From positions 1-33,360 of the forward strand of contig JBCDGN010000040.1 in NCBI GenBank assembly GCA_038751255.1: a stretch of 33,360 bases of DNA. The letters are read 5' to 3'. Source of the DNA: JANSYP01 sp038751255. Lineage in GTDB: Bacteria; Pseudomonadota; Alphaproteobacteria; Rhodobacterales; Rhodobacteraceae. Position 1 is the stretch's first letter. The number at the start of each line of letters is the position of its first letter. A program made the translations under genes and the position numbers. The notes beneath the pieces are model-generated. The model saw only the letters and a program-made list of their open reading frames with translations, did no database searches and was not told the origin of the DNA. Below, piece by piece: positions 16,448 through 24,538 of this stretch.

Positions 16448-16843
16448 TCATTTAAATCGACCGCCGCGTTCCAGAACCTCGATCTCATAGCCATCGGGGT
16501 CGCTGATAAAGAAAAAACGCGCAACCACAGTCCCTGCCGGCGCAAAGTCCACCAGTTTGCGTGGGGCGAGACCTGCCTCGGTCAGGCGCGCGTGTTCTGC
16601 GTCAAGATCGGCCACCGATACTGCGAGGTGCCCATAACCATCCCCGAGATCATAAGGCTCTGTGCGGTCTTTGTTGACTGTCAACTCAAGCTCAAACTCG
16701 GTTTCGGGATTGCTCAGGTAGATCAAGGCAAATTTGGGGAAATCCAAGCGATCTGCCTCGGTCAGCCCGAACGCCGTTTCGTAGAATTTCAGCGAGCGTT
16801 CTTCCTCTAAAACGCGGATCATTGAATGAATTTGCTTTGCCAT
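16448..16843 (-). CDS. Glyoxalase I-like VOC-family protein
   Basis: A 131-residue protein with the two-module VOC fold of lactoylglutathione lyase-type enzymes. The first module starts QIHSMIRVLEEERSLKFYETAFG with the first metal His. TEFELELTVNKD carries a Glu in metal-ligand position, GYGHLAVSVADLD the second His, and DPDGYEIEVLER the final Glu. All four ligand positions therefore look intact, consistent with Ni/Zn glyoxalase I detoxifying methylglyoxal. AGGAG lies before the ATG at 16843. It is convergent with the SulP gene and separated by 240 bp from the end of bchO on the same strand; a functional link to photosynthesis is not implied. Confidence 0.85.
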   Translation of the reverse strand: MAKQIHSMIRVLEEERSLKFYETAFGLTEADRLDFPKFALIYLSNPETEFELELTVNKDRTEPYDLGDGYGHLAVSVADLDAEHARLTEAGLAPRKLVDFAPAGTVVARFFFISDPDGYEIEVLERGGRFK

Positions 16844-16941
16844 AATGGTCTCCTGCCGTCTTGCCCAACTCTCTGCAACCTTGGCACAAAAAAGCCTAGG
16901 TTTGGTAGTATCAGCTTCCTACACTGAGAACTTTGGTGCGG

Positions 16942-16972
16942 GATTTCTCGTCAAGTATTTGCACGAGACATC
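16942..16972. repeat. Inverted repeat between bchO and the VOC gene
   Basis: Arms GATTTCTCGT (16942-16951) and ACGAGACATC (16963-16972) pair at 9 of 10 positions around an 11-base centre. It lies ~110 bases past the bchO stop and ~100 bases upstream of the VOC start. No T-run follows on the minus strand, so terminator function for the bch operon is doubtful; a regulator site for the VOC gene is equally possible. Confidence 0.4.
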
Positions 16973-17083
16973 GTAGATTTTTTGGTCAGCGCCAAGACAA
17001 GAGGCGCTAACGTCGTTCTGTGTAGGGCTGTGGACGGTGGTGTGTGTGCTAGAGGCCCGCTAGATGGCTTCGCTATTGCTTGC

Positions 17084-17959
17084 TCAATGTGCTGCAGACG
17101 CCTGGAGCCATTCGAGCACGAGATCTAGCAACAAGTCCGGCGCCTGCTCATGAGCGAGATGCCCGAGAGTTGGGAAGTTGTGCAGCGCACAATCTTGGAG
17201 CCTTTGTGCCGCGCTCTCCGCCACCTTTGGTTGGACTGCCTGATCCAGCCCGCCAGTGATAAACAAGCAGGGTGCGGCAATTTCTGACAGACGTTTCGCG
17301 AGGGGCGTGACATCCCACTGTGCCATCATCGTGAGCGCGCCATCCACATGCTTTCGGCTCGACATCAGTTTTGCATAGTAGGACAGACCACCGTCATCGA
17401 GCTTTGAGCCAGTACTTTCGATGATCCGCCTGGCCTTTTGGTGCGAATTACCACTGATCGTAAAGAGATTGGCCGTGAACGGGGAGAGGGCGAGAGATTT
17501 TGCGATCAGCGGGAAAAGCCAGCCGGCCACCCCCTCAAACTCACTCAGGGCCGGATTGATCCCGACAATTTTCGGCAGCGCGCCCTCGGCCTGCATGATT
17601 TCTGCCAAGCTCAGAGCGATCGCGGCCCCAGCGGAGTGGCCCAAAATGATGCTCGGCTGCCAGTCGAGAAGCTGACAAAGCGCCCAGATGTCTTCGGTCA
17701 TATGGGTGAGGCCGCTGCGCCAACGGGTGCCAGCCTTGGTGAAGCAATGCCCCGGCAGGTCGATCGCGACGACGTGGAAGTCCTCCGCCAAGCGCGGGAT
17801 CAGATTGCTCCAGCTATGGGTCGAGGCACCTGCACCATGGAGCAGAAGGATCGTTGGGCCTGATCCTGCCTCCAGCACATGCCAAACATGCGGTGGGCAG
17901 TCCACGCGCTGTGAATGCTCGTTTAGCGGCCAGCTGGGCAGATCCCGCTCCCAGTCCAT
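17084..17959 (-). CDS. bchO: BchO, Mg-chelatase-associated alpha/beta hydrolase
   Basis: A 291-residue alpha/beta-hydrolase-fold protein. It shows the oxyanion-region HGAGAST (41-47), the nucleophile elbow GHSAG (Ser109) and a late catalytic His in PTLGHLAHE. BchO occurs next to bchI and bchD in purple-bacterial photosynthesis clusters and is tied to magnesium chelation, but its reaction is not established. The start is the ATG at 17959, five bases after the bchD stop, because the family begins MDWERDLPSWP; a longer in-frame extension would overlap bchD by 85 bases. It is the last gene of crtA-bchI-bchD-bchO. Confidence 0.93.
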   Translation of the reverse strand: MDWERDLPSWPLNEHSQRVDCPPHVWHVLEAGSGPTILLLHGAGASTHSWSNLIPRLAEDFHVVAIDLPGHCFTKAGTRWRSGLTHMTEDIWALCQLLDWQPSIILGHSAGAAIALSLAEIMQAEGALPKIVGINPALSEFEGVAGWLFPLIAKSLALSPFTANLFTISGNSHQKARRIIESTGSKLDDGGLSYYAKLMSSRKHVDGALTMMAQWDVTPLAKRLSEIAAPCLFITGGLDQAVQPKVAESAAQRLQDCALHNFPTLGHLAHEQAPDLLLDLVLEWLQASAAH

Positions 17960-17964
17960 GGCGA

Positions 17965-19641
17965 TCAGGTGCGCAAAGCAGCATCGGCTGCTTGGCTGAT
18001 CTTGGCGGCGTCCGCGCGCGGCAAAGGAAGGTAATGCGCTTCCAACCAATGCGCCAAATTCGCGCTGTCTTTGCCAGGACGAGAAGAGATATCGATCACC
18101 ACAGTGGGTGTGTAGCTTTGGCGCAAGTTTTTTGCGGCGGTTTCTGTGTCTTTGCGGGCAGCCGCCCGGTCTGCAGTGCCATCCAGCGCGATATTGCCCC
18201 GACCGTCGGTCAGGACAACGACAGAAGGGCTTAGCCCGTGATGCGTGGCCGCCTCGACCAGTTTTGTGGCAGCGATCAGGCCAGAGGCGAGCGGCGTGCC
18301 ACCACCGCCAGGCAAAGCAGCGAGGCGGCGCTTGGCCTGCACCAGCGACCGCGTTGCGGGCAACAACACCTCAGCCTCGGTGCCGCTAAAGGCCACCAGA
18401 GCAACATGATCGCGCGCGGCGTAGCCTCGGGCCAGGAGCAACTCGGCAGCGCCCTTCGCCTCTGCCATGCGCGCAAACGCCGAAGAACCAGAGGCGTCCA
18501 CCGCCATGATCAGTAACCTATCAGAATGCGTCTCGTATCGGCGCACACGGAGATCAGATGGGTAGATCACCACTTTGGCCCCATCTTCCCGCTTTTTGCG
18601 CAGGCCCTGAAAGGGCGCCGCGCTCCGCAATGTCGCCACCACATCGATGCGAGACTGACCATTTGGTCTGCCCGGGCGCGAGGCCAAAGGCCGCCCCCGC
18701 CGCTGACTGAACCGTCGCGCGCCTGCACCGCTCCCGCCCGCTTTGGCACGCGCGATCTGCTGACGACGCTGCTGCTCGAAAATGTCTTCTGGGAGCTGGG
18801 CCGCCACGGCACTGACCAGGATGTCTTCCAGGGGCATGGATTGAGTTTCACCTGGTGAGCCGCTTTCGCCGCTTTCAGGTTGGGGGGGAGGCGGTTCTTG
18901 AGCCTCAGATGTGTCGGTCGTTTCGGGCAGACGGGTTGCACGCGCGGCGTAAACCAACTCGGCGGCTTCGCAAATCTGAGGCTCGTCCACTTTGTCCTGC
19001 CCGTCGATAGCGGCAAGCGCACGCGCGCAGCGCAGCGCAAAAAGCGGTGCGCGCAGACTGTCGATACCAAACTGGGCTGCCGCAGCGACAAGCGAGTCTA
19101 AATGCTCCGTTGTGGTCTCGATCTGGCCCAATCGCTGCCGCGCCAGAGACAACACATCCAAGGCAGGCACCTTTTGGTCGGTGTCGCGCCAGGAAAGCCC
19201 GGTTAGATCGGCACTGAAGGCAATCCGCTCGCGCAGGGTCAGGGGGGGGACCTCATCGTCCTCGATGCCCTCATCCAAAAGAACCAAGCAGTGCTGGTTT
19301 TTCTGATCGAGAAGCTGCGCGAGGCGTGCGGCAAAGCGGCCGGTGGCGCGCTCTGCGCTGGTAAGCATCAAGACCGCCGGTTCGGCAATCAGTCCTGGCT
19401 GTTGGACAACGCGTCCTTCTTGCAAGGAGGCAAGCACATCGAGCCCGCCAAAAAGCTGCGCATCCGGTGCCGTTGGATTGATCCGGTGGCGGGGGAGTGG
19501 CAGCGCATCGGAGGCTTCTTCAAAAGCGCTTTGAACAGGTCCTACGCGGGCGCGGACGGTGATCCCCCCAAGACCAACCGGATCGACGGCAAGCGCGCTC
19601 AACGCCCGCATGGCCGCCTGCCAGGCGGTCCTCCCGGTCAT
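17965..19641 (-). CDS. bchD: Magnesium chelatase subunit D
   Basis: A 558-residue subunit that, with BchI and BchH, inserts Mg2+ into protoporphyrin IX, the first committed bacteriochlorophyll step. Domain order is typical: an N-terminal AAA+-like part without an intact Walker A (about 1-230), a Pro/acid-rich linker with EPPPPQPESGESGS (about 250-280), a basic stretch, and a C-terminal von Willebrand A domain with the MIDAS motif DASGSS (Asp382) and later LTDGRGN. The ATG at 19641 overlaps the bchI stop by four bases (ATGA). BchH is not in this window, so it must be encoded elsewhere in the genome. Confidence 0.96.
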   Translation of the reverse strand: MTGRTAWQAAMRALSALAVDPVGLGGITVRARVGPVQSAFEEASDALPLPRHRINPTAPDAQLFGGLDVLASLQEGRVVQQPGLIAEPAVLMLTSAERATGRFAARLAQLLDQKNQHCLVLLDEGIEDDEVPPLTLRERIAFSADLTGLSWRDTDQKVPALDVLSLARQRLGQIETTTEHLDSLVAAAAQFGIDSLRAPLFALRCARALAAIDGQDKVDEPQICEAAELVYAARATRLPETTDTSEAQEPPPPQPESGESGSPGETQSMPLEDILVSAVAAQLPEDIFEQQRRQQIARAKAGGSGAGARRFSQRRGRPLASRPGRPNGQSRIDVVATLRSAAPFQGLRKKREDGAKVVIYPSDLRVRRYETHSDRLLIMAVDASGSSAFARMAEAKGAAELLLARGYAARDHVALVAFSGTEAEVLLPATRSLVQAKRRLAALPGGGGTPLASGLIAATKLVEAATHHGLSPSVVVLTDGRGNIALDGTADRAAARKDTETAAKNLRQSYTPTVVIDISSRPGKDSANLAHWLEAHYLPLPRADAAKISQAADAALRT

Positions 19642-20642
19642 GCGAGGACATCTTCGGCCGTCCGTTGGACCCGCGTGGTTGAGCCCGCTTCATCCAACGG
19701 ATCACGCCGCAGGCGATGGCTGAGTGCCATGGGTGCGATACGGCGCAAGTCTTCGCGTTGTGGCGCCTCGCGCCCTTCATAAGCCGCCAAGGCTCTTACA
19801 GTGCGGAGCATTGTCAACTCTCCGCGCAAACCATCGGCGCCAAGCGCAACGCTGAGTTCAGCACAAAGACGCAGAATGTCCTCTGGAACCTTCACAGCCG
19901 CAAGGTTTTCCCTTGCAGCAAGGATCTTTTTGCGGGTCTTGGTCTCTCTCGATCGCCATTTGCGGAGGAACCCGCTCCGGTCCGTATCAAAATGATCGCG
20001 CCGCCGCACCGCTTCGATCCTTGCGCCGATGTCGTTGGAAGAGCTCACTTCCACCGAAAGCCCGAAACGATCCAGCAGCTGCGGGCGCAATTCACCTTCT
20101 TCGGGATTGCCCGAGCCGATCAGAACGAACCGTGCAGGATGGCGGACCGACAGGCCTTCACGCTCCACCGCGTTCACCCCTGACTGCGCCACATCGAGCA
20201 GCAGATCGACGACGTGATCCTCCAGAAGGTTCACCTCATCGATATAGAGATACCCTCGGTTTGCCCGCGCCAAGAGCCCCGGTTCGAAGGCTTTCTCTCC
20301 TTGTGTGAGCGCGCGTTCGATATCGAGCGCCCCGGTCACCCGGTCTTCGGTCACGCCCAAGGGCAGATCGATCACCGGAGTTGGTTGCGAAATCATCTCA
20401 TCGGTCGCCGTGGTCACCCAATCGGGGCAATCCTCAAGCCGCGCTGAATTGACCGGACAGCCTTTGACCGACTTTATTTCCGGCAGCAGCGCTGCAAAGC
20501 CGCGGACCAATGTCGATTTGCCTGTGCCTCGGTCGCCAAAGACAAGAACGCCGCCAATGCTTGGGTCGATCGCAGTGAGGATCAGCGCAAGCTTCATCTC
20601 GTCTTGGCCGACGATGGCTGTAAATGGAAAAGGCTGGCTCAT
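19638..20642 (-). CDS. bchI: Magnesium chelatase ATPase subunit I
   Basis: A 334-residue AAA+ ATPase that powers Mg2+ insertion into protoporphyrin IX with BchD and BchH. The Walker A motif is GDRGTGKST (36-44), Walker B is YLYIDEVNLL, and sensor-1 is VLIGSGNPEEGELRPQLLDRFG, all as in Mg-chelatase I subunits. The ATG at 20642 is used because the protein family begins MSQPFPFTAIVGQ; a 14-residue extension lies inside crtA. It overlaps crtA by four bases (ATGA) and bchD by four, so crtA-bchI-bchD are translationally coupled. Confidence 0.97.
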   Translation of the reverse strand: MSQPFPFTAIVGQDEMKLALILTAIDPSIGGVLVFGDRGTGKSTLVRGFAALLPEIKSVKGCPVNSARLEDCPDWVTTATDEMISQPTPVIDLPLGVTEDRVTGALDIERALTQGEKAFEPGLLARANRGYLYIDEVNLLEDHVVDLLLDVAQSGVNAVEREGLSVRHPARFVLIGSGNPEEGELRPQLLDRFGLSVEVSSSNDIGARIEAVRRRDHFDTDRSGFLRKWRSRETKTRKKILAARENLAAVKVPEDILRLCAELSVALGADGLRGELTMLRTVRALAAYEGREAPQREDLRRIAPMALSHRLRRDPLDEAGSTTRVQRTAEDVLA

Positions 20643-21370
20643 GCGGCGATGCCAAGCCCAGCCAAAGGCGCGCCGCCGTGCCAACTGCCCCGGGTCTCAA
20701 TCACCGAAAACCGGGCATAGAGTTCTTCACGGAACCAATCGCCGTCACGAACCGCTTGAATTGCGCGCGCATGAGGGCCGTCTTTGCGTACGAAGGCCGC
20801 CATGCTCCGCGTGTCAGGCCAGATCGAAAAGGTCACCTGATGCAGCAACGGAACTTCGCCGATCCCAATTTTGAAGGCTACGTTTTGGTCTGCACCTATC
20901 ACAGCACTGATATTTGGTACCCGGCGCCAAAATCCAAGCGCTTTAAGGGGTTTCACGGTGGCGCGTGTCAGGACCGCAATCGGTCCGTCTGTTTTTTCTG
21001 TGGTCTCGTCGAAAGGGTTTGTCCCAGCCCAAGAGCCGCGTGAAGAGGTCGCCGCCAAAAACACTGTCCAGTTTTCCTGCGAATGGTTCATGTAGTTCCG
21101 ATAGATTGCCGCTTTCGCGCATTGTTCTTTTGCGGTGTCAAGATCTGGCCACACCGCCAGGATCGCGTAGACGCCGGTATTTGGGATTGGGGTGAAGCCT
21201 TCGCCGGTCCCTGACCCACAAAGCTTCCAAAACTTGACAGCCTCAAGCCGGCGCATTTGCGGGCGCGCTAAGCCCATCATGGTGAAGGCCCAAAGCCGGT
21301 TAAACCCTGTAAACCGGAAGAAACTGATGCTGACGGTTTCTATGATCCGTCTCCCCAAACGTATGATCAC
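20639..21370 (-). CDS. crtA: Spheroidene monooxygenase CrtA
   Basis: A product of up to 243 residues. CrtA adds the C2 keto group converting spheroidene to spheroidenone in the presence of oxygen. The family core is clear: ETVSISFFRF near the start, LWAFTMMGLARPQ, FWKLCGSGTGEGFTPIPN, and GWxx-type C-terminal FREELYARFSV. The start is problematic. The GTG at 21370 has no ribosome-binding site. Where related proteins begin with Met before E/Q-T-V-S there is ATA (codon 10), preceded at about seven bases by GGGGAG. So an ATA start, a mutated ATG, or a leaderless GTG start are all possible. It heads the crtA-bchI-bchD-bchO operon, divergent from crtI across an 83-bp region with a PpsR box. Confidence 0.92.
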   Translation of the reverse strand: MIIRLGRRIIETVSISFFRFTGFNRLWAFTMMGLARPQMRRLEAVKFWKLCGSGTGEGFTPIPNTGVYAILAVWPDLDTAKEQCAKAAIYRNYMNHSQENWTVFLAATSSRGSWAGTNPFDETTEKTDGPIAVLTRATVKPLKALGFWRRVPNISAVIGADQNVAFKIGIGEVPLLHQVTFSIWPDTRSMAAFVRKDGPHARAIQAVRDGDWFREELYARFSVIETRGSWHGGAPLAGLGIAA

Positions 21371-21419
21371 AAGAATTGTACACGCATTGTCGGCGAAAAA
21401 AACAGGGTCAATGTTGAGT

Positions 21420-21437
21420 TGTAAATAAAACTAGACA
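21420..21437. promoter_or_regulatory. PpsR/CrtJ box in the crtA-crtI intergenic region
   Basis: TGTAAATAAAACTAGACA matches the exact TGT-N12-ACA consensus bound by the redox/light repressor PpsR (CrtJ). It lies 16 bases before the crtI ATG and 49 bases before the crtA GTG, so it can serve both promoters. A looser TGT-N11-ACA lies at 21388-21404. Weak promoter elements for crtI (TTGTAA at 21419, TACCAT at 21442) overlap it. Confidence 0.75.
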
Positions 21438-21453
21438 GCGCTACCATTTGAAA

Positions 21454-23007
21454 ATGTTGACACGTGTCGAGAATCTCACGAACAGCACTGCGGTCAGCCC
21501 ACTATCGCCGCATGCGGTGGTCATCGGCGCTGGGCTCGGTGGGCTCGCAGCGGCCATGCGATTGGGCGCACGCGGCTATCGAGTAACCGTGCTTGATCGG
21601 CTCGACAGTCCCGGAGGGCGCGGTTCTGCCATCTGGCAGGGCGGTTACCGGTTCGATCTTGGGCCGACCATCGTCACGGTTCCCAAGGTCTTTCAGGAAC
21701 TTTGGGCCGCGTGTGGACGGGTCTTTGAAAAAGATGTTGAGCTTATCTCGCTCGACCCGTTTTACGAAATCCGCTGGCCCGACAATTCTCGGTTCCAGGC
21801 GCGCAAGCACCGCGAAGACATGCGCGCTGAAATTGCGCGGCTTTCACCGCAGGATCTGGCTGGCTATGACCGGTTCCTAAAAGACAGCGAACGGCGCTAT
21901 GAGTTCGGCTTTGAGGGGCTTGGACGCCGCCCGATGCATGAATTGTGGGAGTTGATCAAAGTTCTTCCCACCTTTGCATGGCTCCGCGCGGACCGATCGA
22001 TCTACCACCATGTGGCACGCCGGGTCCGGGACGAGCGATTGCGGATGGCGCTTTCGTTTCATCCTCTTTTCATCGGTGGAGACCCATCCCGTGTCACGTC
22101 GATGTATGCGCTGGTCAGCCATCTCGAAAGCGAGTTTGGGGTGCACTATGCGGTGGGCGGTGTCGATGCGATCGCACGCGGCATGGTCGGCGTGATTGAG
22201 GCGCAAGGCGGCACCATCCGCTACCAAAGCGAGGCAGACGAGATCCTTTTCGAAGGCGATCGCGCCGTGGGAGTGAAGCTGAAAGACCTCACGCAAGTGT
22301 CCGCTGACATCGTCGTCTCCAACGCTGATGCGGGCCACACCTACTCTCATCTCCTACGCAAACGAAAGCGTAAGCGCTGGACCGACCGCAAGCTTCAACG
22401 TGCGCGCTGGTCGATGGGGCTTTTCGTTTGGTATTTCGGAACGAAGAAAACGCGCGATCTCTGGCCTTCTGTAGGCCATCACACCATTCTGAATGGCCCG
22501 CGCTATCGGGGTCTGATCGACGATATCTTCATCCGCGGTGAACTTGCCGAGGATATGAGCCTCTATCTGCACCGCCCCAGTGTAAGCGACCCCACTGTCG
22601 CACCGGAGGGTGACGACACGTTCTATGTCCTGAGCCCGGTGCCGCATCTGGGTCACAAGAACCCGGTCGATTGGCAGGAAATGGCGGAACCCTATCGCCT
22701 GCGGGTCCAGCACATTTTGGAACGCAAGCTCCTGCCGGGGTTGCGGTCGCATTTGACCGAGTCTCTTGTGTTTACACCAGAGACCTTCCGCGACCGCTAT
22801 CTCAGCCCCCATGGGGCAGGATTTTCACTGGAGCCGCGTATTCTGCAAAGCGCCTGGTTCCGACCACATAACATCAGTGAAGAAGCCCAGGGGCTTTTCC
22901 TTGTTGGCGCGGGCACGCATCCCGGCGCGGGTCTGCCAGGAGTCGTTTCAAGCGCCGAAGTCCTCGACCAACTGGTCCCTGACCCTGTGGAGATCATGCG
23001 CACATGA
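21454..23007 (+). CDS. crtI: Phytoene desaturase CrtI
   Basis: A 517-residue FAD-dependent desaturase that converts phytoene to neurosporene or lycopene, depending on the enzyme. The dinucleotide-binding motif is VVIGAGLGGLAAAMRLGARG near residue 25. LDSPGGRGS follows, then DLGPTIVTVP. The C-terminal family signature is GLFLVGAGTHPGAGLPGVVSSAEV. The ATG at 21454 is chosen; a TTG two codons upstream is the only nearby alternative. Neither has a ribosome-binding site, and a possible -10 at 21442 would put transcription start close to the ATG, so a leaderless message is conceivable. It overlaps crtB by four bases (ATGA). Confidence 0.96.
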   Translation: MLTRVENLTNSTAVSPLSPHAVVIGAGLGGLAAAMRLGARGYRVTVLDRLDSPGGRGSAIWQGGYRFDLGPTIVTVPKVFQELWAACGRVFEKDVELISLDPFYEIRWPDNSRFQARKHREDMRAEIARLSPQDLAGYDRFLKDSERRYEFGFEGLGRRPMHELWELIKVLPTFAWLRADRSIYHHVARRVRDERLRMALSFHPLFIGGDPSRVTSMYALVSHLESEFGVHYAVGGVDAIARGMVGVIEAQGGTIRYQSEADEILFEGDRAVGVKLKDLTQVSADIVVSNADAGHTYSHLLRKRKRKRWTDRKLQRARWSMGLFVWYFGTKKTRDLWPSVGHHTILNGPRYRGLIDDIFIRGELAEDMSLYLHRPSVSDPTVAPEGDDTFYVLSPVPHLGHKNPVDWQEMAEPYRLRVQHILERKLLPGLRSHLTESLVFTPETFRDRYLSPHGAGFSLEPRILQSAWFRPHNISEEAQGLFLVGAGTHPGAGLPGVVSSAEVLDQLVPDPVEIMRT

Positions 23008-24041
23008 CCCAAAAAGACATCCAATACTGCGCCGAGTTGATCAAAACTGGGTCTTTGTCCTTTCATGCTGCGTCAAAGCTGTTGCCACGCGGCGTGCGCG
23101 ATCCCGCCTTGGTGCTTTATGCGTTTTGCCGATTGGCCGATGACGCGGTTGATCTTCACACCGAAAAAGCCGACGCGGTTCTGAAGCTGCATGAAAGGCT
23201 GGATCTCGCCTATGCGGGCCATCCACGCGACACGCCTGTCGACCGGGCCTTCGCGGGAATTGTGGAACAGTTTGACATGCCGCGGGCCCTGCCGGAAGCG
23301 CTGCTAGAGGGGTTGGCTTGGGACGCCATGTGCCGCCGCTACGAAAGCTTGTCGGAGCTTCGAGCCTATTCTGCACGGGTCGCATCGGCGGTCGGTGCAA
23401 TGATGTGTGTTTTGATGCGTATGCGTGATCGCCAAGCGCTCGCGCGGGCCTGTGATCTCGGCGTGGCGATGCAGCTTACCAATATCTCTCGGGATGTGGG
23501 CGAAGATGCGCGGGCGGGACGTCTTTATCTGCCGCTTGACTGGCTGCGCGAGGTTGGTTTGACGCCCCAGGATTTCCTGCAAAATGCACAGGCCGGGGCA
23601 GAGATCAGACTGCTGGTGCGGCGGCTGCTGCATGAGGCCGATGGGCTCTATGCGCGGTCTGAGGCTGGTGTAGGGCTGCTGCCCGTGTCCTGCCGCCCGG
23701 GCATATTCGCTGCGCGCTATATCTATGCTGCGATTGGGGGGCGCATCCAGCGCTTGGGCTATGATTCCGTCTCTTACCGCGCCCGGACCAATGCGACGCA
23801 GAAGCTCTTTTGGCTATCGCTTTCGATGCTGCGGGCCGGTTCAACGACCGTCATGCCCAGCTCTGCGCTGCTTTACGCAGAGCCGCTTGCTGAGACCAAG
23901 TTCCTGGTGGACGCCGCGGCGGCCAATGAGCCCCAAAAACCAATTTGGAGCGATGCGCTCTACGATACACTGTCACGTCTAAAAGAGCAGGATCAAACCC
24001 GCAGCGCGGCATTGATCGCCAGTCATCCAAGGCCGGTCTGA
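23004..24041 (+). CDS. crtB: Phytoene synthase CrtB
   Basis: A 345-residue squalene/phytoene synthase family enzyme that condenses two GGPP to 15-cis-phytoene, the first committed carotenoid step. The two Asp-rich metal-diphosphate motifs are present: DDAVD (46-50) and DVGED starting at Asp164, followed by ARAGRLYLP. The ATG overlaps the crtI stop (ATGA), so the two are coupled. tspO begins five bases after its stop. Pro/Gln-rich ends are normal for the Rhodobacterales enzymes, and no anomalies were seen. Confidence 0.96.
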   Translation: MTQKDIQYCAELIKTGSLSFHAASKLLPRGVRDPALVLYAFCRLADDAVDLHTEKADAVLKLHERLDLAYAGHPRDTPVDRAFAGIVEQFDMPRALPEALLEGLAWDAMCRRYESLSELRAYSARVASAVGAMMCVLMRMRDRQALARACDLGVAMQLTNISRDVGEDARAGRLYLPLDWLREVGLTPQDFLQNAQAGAEIRLLVRRLLHEADGLYARSEAGVGLLPVSCRPGIFAARYIYAAIGGRIQRLGYDSVSYRARTNATQKLFWLSLSMLRAGSTTVMPSSALLYAEPLAETKFLVDAAAANEPQKPIWSDALYDTLSRLKEQDQTRSAALIASHPRPV

Positions 24042-24046
24042 CCACT

Positions 24047-24538
24047 ATGACTGTTTGGGTCTGTTTCGTGATCTTCTTGTTGGCCTGTTTTGCTGTCGGG
24101 ACGTCAGGCGGATTGTTCCCTCCTGGAGCATGGTATCGTCAACTCACCAAACCCCCATGGACACCGCCCAATTGGGTCTTTCCCACCGCTTGGACGACGC
24201 TTTACATCTTGATGGCAGCCGCTGGGGCGCGGGTCGCTGTGGCGCCTGATAACAGTATCGCCATGGCGCTCTGGTCTCTGCAAATTGCACTAAACGGACT
24301 TTGGACCCCGGTTTTCTTTGGGCTGAAACGGCTGCAACTGGGCTTGATTGTCTTGATTGGCCTTTGGGTCTCAGTCGCCGCGACCCTGCTGGCGCTGTGG
24401 CAGGTTGATCAGATCTCGGGGCTTCTTTTCGTGCCCTATCTGATTTGGGTCACGATTGCCGGCGCGCTGAATTATGCTGTGCTGCGGCTCAATCCAGATG
24501 TAACAACACCACCTGCGGACGAAGGCTTGTCCAACTAA
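24047..24538 (+). CDS. tspO: TspO/MBR family tryptophan-rich sensory protein
   Basis: A 163-residue, five-helix membrane protein homologous to the mitochondrial translocator protein. It shows the Trp/Pro-rich loop WYRQLTKPPWTPPNWVFPTAWT and later ALNGLWTPVFF and GALNYAVLRLN. In Rhodobacter sphaeroides TspO, encoded in the carotenoid cluster next to crtB, lowers pigment gene expression under oxygen, apparently via tetrapyrrole handling; the same position here suggests the same job. The ATG at 24047 lies five bases after the crtB stop; the in-frame extension upstream is within crtB. The gene is convergent with crtC and their stop codons share the four bases CTAA. Confidence 0.94.
   Translation: MTVWVCFVIFLLACFAVGTSGGLFPPGAWYRQLTKPPWTPPNWVFPTAWTTLYILMAAAGARVAVAPDNSIAMALWSLQIALNGLWTPVFFGLKRLQLGLIVLIGLWVSVAATLLALWQVDQISGLLFVPYLIWVTIAGALNYAVLRLNPDVTTPPADEGLSN

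Noticed and set aside
16942..16972. Inverted repeat as rho-independent terminator of the bch operon
   Set aside because: There is no T-run after it on the minus strand and the central 11 bases make a poor loop; kept only as an unexplained repeat.
21459..21468. Perfect palindrome GACACGTGTC at the crtI start
   Set aside because: It lies inside the first crtI codons and does not match the PpsR box; a 10-bp palindrome alone is weak evidence of an operator.
23945..24046. Upstream extension of tspO
   Set aside because: It lies within crtB coding sequence; the family begins with the hydrophobic helix at the ATG at 24047.
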